From: Betaproteobacteria bacterium
GTDB lineage: Bacteria > Pseudomonadota > Gammaproteobacteria > Burkholderiales > Burkholderiaceae_C
Reading direction: 5' to 3'
Length of the DNA stretch: 6,356 nucleotides
Assembly (NCBI GenBank): GCA_009918225.1
Contig: RGEP01000105.1
Coordinates: forward strand, 1-6,356
Shown here: positions 1-4,707 of the stretch, in pieces
Layout of the letters: every line of letters starts with the position of its first letter
Numbering within the stretch: the first letter of the stretch is position 1
Made by a program: the position numbers and the translations under genes
Notes under the pieces: generated by a model
What the model was told of the DNA's origin: nothing
Databases searched by the model: none
What the model saw: only the letters and a program-made list of their open reading frames with translations

Positions 1-355
1 ACTGCACCTCATGGGCCGCCGCCAAACTGTCTAGGGCTTGCCACAGGTCCACATTCTTGACCGGCTTGCGATCGGCCGTTTTCCAACCACGCGCCTTCCA
101 TCCCCGTATCCACGCGGTGATGCCCTGGCGCACATACTCGCTGTCGGTGTACACATCCACAGCGCAAGGACGCTTAAGCGAGGTCAAGGCCTGGATGACG
201 GCGGTCAGTTCCATGCGGTTGTTGGTGGTGTTGCGTTCACCGCCGAACAACTCACGCTCGTGTTCACCGTAGCGCAGCCAAGCACCCCAGCCGCCCGGTC
301 CGGGGTTGCCTTTGCAGGCACCGTCCGTGTAGATCAGGACCCGGACATCGCTCAT
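1..355 (-). CDS. rnhA: Ribonuclease HI, C-terminal end cut by window edge
   Basis: Cytoplasmic endonuclease that cuts the RNA strand of RNA-DNA hybrids, removing R-loops and leftover primers. The leftward reading begins MSDVRVLIYTDGACKGNPGP, the classic RNase HI start, and 118 codons are visible. Three of the four metal-binding acidic residues can be seen: Asp11 in YTDGAC, Glu49 in NNRMEL and Asp71 in YTDSEY. The run GWKTADRKPVKNVDLW is the basic substrate-handle region. The fourth acidic residue and the catalytic His loop lie beyond base 1; with a usual length near 150 residues, about 30 codons are missing because of the window, not because the gene is broken. The ATG at 355 overlaps the stop of the upstream methyltransferase gene as ATGA, and a GAAGG ribosome site lies 9 bases upstream, which suggests translational coupling. 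Identity is very secure. Confidence 0.97.
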   Translation of the reverse strand, partial: MSDVRVLIYTDGACKGNPGPGGWGAWLRYGEHERELFGGERNTTNNRMELTAVIQALTSLKRPCAVDVYTDSEYVRQGITAWIRGWKARGWKTADRKPVKNVDLWQALDSLAAAHEVQ

Positions 356-1242
356 CGGACAGGGCCTTCGTCTGACCGCCGCCGCCCAAGCGTGCTGGGG
401 GCTGGCTGCAAGTTGGTCGGCGCGGGCATCACCCGGTGCTGTCGCTGGGTCACCACGGTCTGACCAGCGGCTCGGCTGCCCTTGGCCTGCCGGCTCAGGC
501 CCAGCAAGCGCATGCCCCGGACCCGCTTGACCGCCATGACGGCATACAGCCCCCCAAACACCGGCCACCAGCGGTCGCCCAGTGGCTCCATCCACCGCAG
601 CCGGTCTAGCCAGGCCTGATGACCCATGGGCGGCGTGTAGCAACCGAAGCGCCCCCCTTCGACTTCGAAACTCAGCAGGTGCAGCCAATCCCTCAACCGC
701 CAATAGCCCACCCAGTCTTGCACCGAGGCCCAGGGGGAGGCCTGGCCTTCGCGATGCTTGAAGCCGCGCACACGGCCTGCAATCCCCCAGAGGCTGGCGG
801 GGTTGAAGCCCGTGATCAACAAACGGCCTTCGGGCCGCAGCACACGCTCAGCTTCGCGCAGGGTCTGGTGCGCATCGGCGCTGCCCTCCAGCGTGTGAGG
901 CAAGACCACCAAGTCCAGGCTGTTGTTCTCAAAAGGCAGCGCATGGAACTCAGCGCACACCACAGGCGCGGTGTAACCCGCTGTTTCACCACATGGTGCC
1001 GGCGCGAAAGGCTCGACGGCCACGGGACTCAGCAGCCAGCGGTGGGGCATGCGGTTGTGGCGCAAGGCCTGCAAGGCCGGCAGGCCCAACTGCAGCGCGT
1101 GGTAGCCGAATACGTCGGACACCCAGTGGTCGATCTGGGCCTGCTGCCAAGCCAAGGCATGCGCGCCTGCGACCGTGGCCGTCCAGGGCAGCGGGGCCTC
1201 GAGGGAGGCGTTCCTATAATCCGGCGCTTGGTTGATGTCCAT
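352..1242 (-). CDS. yafS: YafS-type class I SAM-dependent methyltransferase
   Basis: Predicted cytoplasmic methyltransferase of 296 residues whose substrate is unknown. It shows a Methyltransf_11-like fold: a helix with VFGYHALQLGLP (residues 44-55) where SAM motif I would be, then ALPFENNSLDLVVLPHTLE (101-119), and the motif LREAERVLRPEGRLLITGFN (128-147). The GFNPASLWG segment followed by RDWLHLLSFEV matches E. coli YafS as I remember it. Motif I is degenerate: the usual E-x-G-x-G-x-G loop has a single Gly (LQLGLP), so how SAM is bound is not obvious. The C-terminal 50 or so residues are basic and low in complexity. It sits between rnhA and a divergent gloB, the arrangement found around yafS in E. 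coli. The start is not certain: ATG at 1242 is the only in-frame ATG before the conserved part, with GTG at 1245 adjacent. The extended ribosome-site match GAGGTGAT lies too close to the ATG for ideal spacing. The family call is strong; the exact function is unknown. Confidence 0.85.
   Translation of the reverse strand: MDINQAPDYRNASLEAPLPWTATVAGAHALAWQQAQIDHWVSDVFGYHALQLGLPALQALRHNRMPHRWLLSPVAVEPFAPAPCGETAGYTAPVVCAEFHALPFENNSLDLVVLPHTLEGSADAHQTLREAERVLRPEGRLLITGFNPASLWGIAGRVRGFKHREGQASPWASVQDWVGYWRLRDWLHLLSFEVEGGRFGCYTPPMGHQAWLDRLRWMEPLGDRWWPVFGGLYAVMAVKRVRGMRLLGLSRQAKGSRAAGQTVVTQRQHRVMPAPTNLQPAPSTLGRRRSDEGPVR
365..369 (-). promoter_or_regulatory. Ribosome binding site of rnhA
   Basis: GAAGG on the minus strand, 9 bases before the rnhA ATG at 355. 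It lies inside the last codons of the methyltransferase gene and supports this start, which overlaps the preceding stop by 4 bases. Confidence 0.6.
1213..1241 (-). promoter_or_regulatory. Candidate opposing promoter toward the methyltransferase
   Basis: On the minus strand TGGACA (1241 to 1236; five of six to TTGACA) is followed after exactly 17 bases by TATAGG (1218 to 1213; four of six to TATAAT). Its -10 shares the central TATA with the rightward TATAAT at 1215-1220. If used, transcription would begin near 1206, downstream of the methyltransferase ATG at 1242, so it could drive that gene only from a later non-ATG start. This conflict, and the moderate match, keep confidence low. Confidence 0.2.
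1215..1220 (+). promoter_or_regulatory. Candidate -10 element for gloB-mltD
   Basis: A perfect TATAAT in very GC-rich sequence, 28 bases before the gloB ATG. Transcription would begin near 1227, leaving a leader of about 22 bases. No -35 match is seen at a spacing of 16 to 18 bases, and there is no TG extension, so an activator or a weak promoter is possible. It lies inside the 5' coding part of the divergent methyltransferase gene. Confidence 0.45.
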
Positions 1243-1248
1243 CACCTC

Positions 1249-2019
1249 ATGATCGAACTGCTGAGCCTGCCGGCCTTCTCCGACAACTACATCTGGATGG
1301 TGCACAACGGCCGCGAAGCGGCGGTCGTGGACCCAGGAGATGCCGAGGTGGTGCGACGGGCCTTGGACCAGCGGCAGTTGTCGCTGGTGGCCATTCTAGT
1401 GACCCACCACCATCCGGACCACACCGGCGGCGTGCAGGCACTGCGCGAGGTGCTCCAGGGTGAGGTGTACGCGCCAGCCTTGGAACAAACGCCTGAGCCC
1501 CGCCGGCCTGTTCAGGGAGGACAGTCGCTGCAGGTGCTCGCTCAAAGTGTGCAGGTCTGGGATGTCCCGGGGCACACGGCCGGCCACATTGCCTATGTGA
1601 TGACACCCGAGGGTCAAGACCCGATCTTGTTCTGTGGTGACACCCTGTTTTCCGGTGGCTGCGGGCGGCTTTTTGAAGGCACCCCGGCCCAAATGCACGC
1701 ATCGCTGTCGCTGCTGGCAGGCCTGCCGGGACGCACCCGGGTGTGTTGCGCCCATGAATACACCGTCTCCAACCTGCGATTTGCCCGCATGGTCGAGCCC
1801 CGTAACGCCGCTCTGGAGGCCTACCAAAACCACTGTCAGGGCCTGCGTGAACGGGGCGTCCCCACCCTGCCCTCGACCATCGAGACCGAACGTGCGATCA
1901 ACCCCTTCCTGCGTTGCCAGGAGCCTGATGTGCGCCACAGCGCCTTGGCCCAAGGCGCCACCGGTGGAGACCCCGTAGCGGTGTTGGCTGCGCTGCGTGA
2001 ATGGAAGAACCGCACGTGA
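1249..2019 (+). CDS. gloB: Hydroxyacylglutathione hydrolase (glyoxalase II)
   Basis: Hydrolyses S-D-lactoylglutathione to D-lactate and glutathione, the second step of glutathione-dependent methylglyoxal detoxification in the cytoplasm. The 256-residue product has the usual family length and begins MIELLSLPAFSDNYIW, the standard GloB start. The metallo-beta-lactamase fold shows the dinuclear metal site in order: THHHPDHTGG (His53, His55, Asp57, His58), His109 in VPGHTAGH, Asp131 in FCGDTLFSGGCGRLFEG and His169 in CAHEYT. The C-terminal glyoxalase II substrate domain follows, with the typical late NPFLR segment and a basic end (Arg250, Lys253) of the kind that holds the glutathione carboxylates. 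The reading frame is open for another 210 codons upstream, but that part is antisense to the methyltransferase and has no GloB character, so ATG 1249 is chosen. No strong ribosome site precedes it. The gene overlaps mltD by 4 bases. Confidence 0.96.
   Translation: MIELLSLPAFSDNYIWMVHNGREAAVVDPGDAEVVRRALDQRQLSLVAILVTHHHPDHTGGVQALREVLQGEVYAPALEQTPEPRRPVQGGQSLQVLAQSVQVWDVPGHTAGHIAYVMTPEGQDPILFCGDTLFSGGCGRLFEGTPAQMHASLSLLAGLPGRTRVCCAHEYTVSNLRFARMVEPRNAALEAYQNHCQGLRERGVPTLPSTIETERAINPFLRCQEPDVRHSALAQGATGGDPVAVLAALREWKNRT
2003..2007 (+). promoter_or_regulatory. Ribosome binding site that favours the GTG start of mltD
   Basis: GGAAG, 8 bases before GTG 2016. The alternative in-frame ATG at 2001 has no such site before it. 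This supports GTG and a GTGA overlap with the gloB stop. Confidence 0.55.
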
Positions 2020-3605
2020 GCGCCCTCAAGGCCCTGAATCGCGTGGCGCAGGTCCTTGGCCTGAACCTTCGACGAGCAACACGAACCGCGGCCTTGCTTG
2101 GGGCTGCTGCTGCACTGGGCCTGCTTGCCGGGTGCGCGTCGTTACCGGGGGCTTCTGCCGACGCAAGTCCGGCATCGGCCAGTGCTGCGCCCAGCGCCGA
2201 CACCACACCGCGTCCGCCTGAAGCGCAAGGCGCTCCTCACGCCGTTGTTGAGCCCGCACCTGCGCTGAGCGGCGCCACGGGCACTGCTGCAGCCCCGTCC
2301 GGCCGCTTGGGCTTGGACAGCTTGAATCCTGATCAGACGATCCGATTCGACGCACCAGAAGCCAAGCGGGATTTGTGGCAACGCATTCGAGCCGGCTATG
2401 GTTTGTCTGACCTTCAAAGCCCACAGCTCGTTCGAAGCACCGAGCAGTGGTATGCAGCCCGCCCCGACTATGTGCAGCGCATGACCGCGCGGGGCGCTCG
2501 CTACCTCTTCCACATCGTCGAAGAGGTGGAGCGGCGCCGTTTGCCCACCGAGTTGGCCCTGCTGCCCTTCATCGAAAGCGCCTTCAATCCTCAGGCCCTG
2601 AGCACCGCCAAGGCTTCAGGGATGTGGCAGTTCATGCCTGCCACGGGTCGGGACTTCTCGCTCAAGCAGAACGCCTTTCGAGACGATCGGCGCGATGTCT
2701 TGGCTTCGACCCGAGCAGCCCTGGATTACCTGACGCGATTGCACGCCCTGTTTGGAGACTGGCACCTGGCACTGGCCGCATACAACTGGGGCGAGGGCAA
2801 TGTTCAGCGTGCCATTCAGCGCAACCAGCGCGCGGGCTTGCCCACGGACTACGAAAGCCTGCGCATGCCCGACGAGACACGTCGCTATGTGCCCAAGCTG
2901 CTGGCCGTCAAGAACCTCGTCGCTCAACCGCAGGCCTTTGGGCTGACCCTGCCCCCGCTGGAGAACCACCCCTTTTTCCTGACGGTACCCATTGAGCGGG
3001 ACATCGATGTGGCGGTGGCTGCGCGTCTGGCAGGGCTGGATGAAGCGGACTTTGCGGCCCTCAATCCACAACACAACCGCCCGGTGATTCTGGCCGCCGG
3101 TACGCCCCATGTTTTGCTGCCCTACGACAACGCCGAGCGCTTTCTGAGCGAGTTGGATCGGCACAAGGGCCCCCTGGCCTCCTGGACCGCTTGGGTCGCG
3201 CCCCGTACGCTGCGCACGGCAGAAGCGGCCAAGCTCACCGGTATGGACGAGACCCGCCTGCGTGACATCAACCGCATCCCCAGGGGCATGATGATCCGCC
3301 AGGGATCGGCCCTCTTGGTGCCGCGCCACGGCCGTCATCATCATGATGTCAGTGAACAGCTGGCCGATAACGGCACCCTGCAACTGCAGCGGGAAGTGGC
3401 GGCCAAAGCCAAGGCCAAGGCCAAGACCGCCACGCCAACCACGGCGTCCTCAGGCAGCAAGCCCAAGACCGCTGCGTCCAAACCGGGATCGCAAACGGCC
3501 GGCACCACCGCGCGCAGCGTCAGCGCCGCACCCGCAGGCGGATCATCCAACAAAGACAGCAAAACCCGAGTGGCCACAGGCGCTGAAACCGCCGTTCGGC
3601 GATAA
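2016..3605 (+). CDS. mltD: Membrane-bound lytic murein transglycosylase D (lipoprotein)
   Basis: Cleaves the beta-1,4 bond between MurNAc and GlcNAc in peptidoglycan with formation of 1,6-anhydro-MurNAc; acts in the periplasm, anchored to the outer membrane. From GTG 2016 it has 529 residues. A basic stretch (LRRATRT), a hydrophobic core and the lipobox LLAGC (Cys40, followed by Ala, so no inner-membrane retention signal) show a lipoprotein. An Ala/Pro/Ser-rich linker of about 50 residues follows. The transglycosylase (SLT) domain has catalytic Glu187 in LLPFIESAFNP, GMWQFMPATG (202-211) and AYNWGEGNVQRAI (255-267). E. coli MltD ends in LysM domains; here two weak LysM-like segments (about 320-371 and 389-437) lack the usual YxVxxGDTL start. 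A basic, low-complexity tail of about 85 residues with an Ala-Lys repeat ends the protein. ATG 2001 would add five residues but has no ribosome site. It is probably co-transcribed with gloB. Confidence 0.93.
   Translation: MSALKALNRVAQVLGLNLRRATRTAALLGAAAALGLLAGCASLPGASADASPASASAAPSADTTPRPPEAQGAPHAVVEPAPALSGATGTAAAPSGRLGLDSLNPDQTIRFDAPEAKRDLWQRIRAGYGLSDLQSPQLVRSTEQWYAARPDYVQRMTARGARYLFHIVEEVERRRLPTELALLPFIESAFNPQALSTAKASGMWQFMPATGRDFSLKQNAFRDDRRDVLASTRAALDYLTRLHALFGDWHLALAAYNWGEGNVQRAIQRNQRAGLPTDYESLRMPDETRRYVPKLLAVKNLVAQPQAFGLTLPPLENHPFFLTVPIERDIDVAVAARLAGLDEADFAALNPQHNRPVILAAGTPHVLLPYDNAERFLSELDRHKGPLASWTAWVAPRTLRTAEAAKLTGMDETRLRDINRIPRGMMIRQGSALLVPRHGRHHHDVSEQLADNGTLQLQREVAAKAKAKAKTATPTTASSGSKPKTAASKPGSQTAGTTARSVSAAPAGGSSNKDSKTRVATGAETAVRR
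3402..3425 (+). repeat. Four tandem Ala-Lys codon pairs in the mltD tail
   Basis: GCCAAA followed by three GCCAAG units, encoding (Ala-Lys)4 at residues 463-470 of MltD. It opens the basic, Thr/Ser/Ala/Lys-rich C-terminal tail. Such hexamer arrays can change length by slippage without loss of frame. Confidence 0.8.
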
Positions 3606-3614
3606 GGTCAGCTG

Positions 3615-3640
3615 GCGGCGCCGTACCAAGGGTGCGCCGC
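3615..3640 (+). terminator. GC-rich hairpin after mltD, possible terminator
   Basis: Starts 10 bases after the mltD stop. GCGGCGC (3615-3621) pairs perfectly with GCGCCGC (3634-3640); inside, ACC (3625-3627) can pair with GGT (3631-3633) across an AAG loop, leaving CGT bulged. No T-run follows on either strand, so a simple intrinsic terminator is not shown. It may protect the 3' end of the mRNA or act with Rho at this convergent junction. Confidence 0.35.
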
Positions 3641-3661
3641 TCGGGGTGCTCGGGGCGCTCG
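3639..3661. repeat. Short 9-base tandem repeat in the mltD-recR gap
   Basis: GCTCGGGGT, GCTCGGGGC and then GCTCG: two and a half units of period 9. It lies in the 126-base convergent non-coding gap (3606-3731), which otherwise holds only the hairpin at 3615-3640 and no credible gene. Probably chance or a slippage product. Confidence 0.45.
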
Positions 3662-3731
3662 AAGCGGTTGCAGCCCTAGGGGAGCTGGGGCGCAGAGTGC
3701 AAGCAGGACACGTGCAGCGCCACCGAGGCCA

Positions 3732-4322
3732 TCAACGCCGGTGGGCCAGGGCGTGGGCGATCGTGGACAGGTCGACGAATTCCAACTCGCTGCCCACTGG
3801 CACACCGCGCGCAAGCCGGCTCACTTTGACGGGCAATCCATCCAGGGCCGCGGCCAGTGCATGTGCGGTGGCCTCCCCCTCAGCGGTGAAGCTCAGCGCC
3901 AGGATGATTTCGCGCAGTTCGCCCTCGCGTGCGCGCTCGATCAGGGGCGCAAAGCCGATGTCCTGTGGGCCCGTGCCACCCAGTGGGCTCAAGCGCCCCA
4001 TCAGCACGAAGTAGCGGCCCAGATAGCCACCCGTTCGCTCCAAGGCGGCCTGATCAGCCGGGGTTTCAACCACACACAGCAGCCCAGCATCTCGCTGCGG
4101 GTCTGAGCACAGCCCGCATACGGGACTCTGGCTGAAGGTGTGGCAACGGCTGCAGTGGCCGACCTCCTGAGCGGCAGCTGCCAACGCCAGCGACAAACGC
4201 TGCGCACCCGCTCGGTCATGCTGCAAGAGGTGAAAGGCCATGCGCTGGGCCGAACGCTGCCCCACACCCGGCAAACAGCGCAGGGCCTCGATGAGGCTGT
4301 CCAGCCGAGGCGAGTTCGACAC
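3732..4322 (-). CDS. recR: Recombination mediator protein RecR
   Basis: Works with RecF and RecO to load RecA on SSB-coated single-stranded gaps, in daughter-strand gap repair in the cytoplasm. The 196-residue product has the usual length (about 200). Order of parts: helix-hairpin-helix DNA-binding segment LRCLPGVGQRSAQRMAFHLL (14-33); zinc finger with Cys57, Cys60, Cys69 and Cys72; Toprim domain beginning LLCVVETPADQAALE (acidic Glu86, Asp90) and including ALSFTAEGEATA; and the conserved C-terminal motif VSRLARGVPVGSELEFVD. The start is GTG at 4322, two bases after the ybaB stop, as expected for translational coupling; I see no strong ribosome site before it. It is the last gene of the dnaX-ybaB-recR operon and converges on mltD. 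Confidence 0.97.
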   Translation of the reverse strand: MSNSPRLDSLIEALRCLPGVGQRSAQRMAFHLLQHDRAGAQRLSLALAAAAQEVGHCSRCHTFSQSPVCGLCSDPQRDAGLLCVVETPADQAALERTGGYLGRYFVLMGRLSPLGGTGPQDIGFAPLIERAREGELREIILALSFTAEGEATAHALAAALDGLPVKVSRLARGVPVGSELEFVDLSTIAHALAHRR

Positions 4323-4324
4323 CG

Positions 4325-4651
4325 TCAGAACGGCAGCTTCATGCCCGGCGGCAGGGGCAAGCCCGCCGTGAGCTTGCTCATTTTCTCTTGGGACAACTGC
4401 TCGGCGCGGCGCACGGCATCGTTGAAGGCCGCGGCCACCAGGTCCTCGAGCATGTCTTTGTCATCGGCCAGCAGGCTCGGGTCGATGCTCACCCGCTTGA
4501 CGTCGTGCTTGCAGGTCATCGTCACCTTGACCAAGCCGGCTCCGGATTGGCCCTCCACCTCCAACAGCGCCAGTTCATCCTGCGCGCGCTTGAGGTTGTC
4601 TTGCATCGCCTGGGCCTGCTTCATCAGCCCGGCGAGTTGACCCTTCATCAT
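4325..4651 (-). CDS. ybaB: Nucleoid-associated protein YbaB/EbfC
   Basis: Small DNA-binding protein of 108 residues that forms dimers and coats the nucleoid; found beside recR in many bacteria. The product shows the family pattern: an N-terminal helix MMKGQLAGLMKQAQAMQDNL that forms the dimer arm, then LEVEGQSGAGLVKV, RVSIDPSLL, DKDMLEDLVAAAFNDAVRR and the C-terminal LPPGMKLPF. The length fits E. coli YbaB (about 109). The frame is open upstream to 4711, but the added residues have no family character. ATG 4651 is chosen over ATG 4648 because GGAG lies 9 bases before it. Its stop is two bases from the recR start, and 56 bases separate it from the dnaX stop. A direct role with RecR is suggested by gene order but not shown here. 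Confidence 0.96.
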   Translation of the reverse strand: MMKGQLAGLMKQAQAMQDNLKRAQDELALLEVEGQSGAGLVKVTMTCKHDVKRVSIDPSLLADDKDMLEDLVAAAFNDAVRRAEQLSQEKMSKLTAGLPLPPGMKLPF

Positions 4652-4660
4652 GTTGTGTGG

Positions 4661-4664
4661 CTCC
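4661..4664 (-). promoter_or_regulatory. Ribosome binding site of ybaB
   Basis: GGAG on the minus strand, 9 bases before ATG 4651 and 12 before ATG 4648. It favours the first of the two adjacent Met codons. It lies in the 56-base gap after dnaX, where I see no clear promoter. Confidence 0.6.
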
Positions 4665-4707
4665 GATTGTCTGGGGGGTTGGGTTAAGTGAGTGGGTTGC
4701 GCCAGCC

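Noticed and set aside
619..1248. A 210-codon upstream extension of the gloB frame
   Set aside because: It is antisense to the methyltransferase gene and has no GloB similarity. GloB proteins begin at MIELLSLPAFSDNYIW, which is ATG 1249.
1247..1953. Two minus-strand open frames opposite gloB (151 and 185 codons)
   Set aside because: gloB on the plus strand has every metal-binding motif. These frames are low in complexity and Arg/Gly-rich, so they are shadows.
2616..3383. A 255-codon open frame on the minus strand inside mltD
   Set aside because: It lies opposite the catalytic part of mltD, has no recognisable motif and is explained by codon bias.
3720..3744. Inverted repeat CCACCG / CGGTGG around the recR stop codon
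   Set aside because: Only 6 base pairs with a 13-base loop that contains the stop codon, and no T-run. This is likely chance in GC-rich sequence.
3343..4014. A 223-codon plus-strand frame crossing the mltD end and the recR gene
   Set aside because: It is out of frame with mltD and antisense to recR, Pro/Arg/Ser-rich, and shows no domain.
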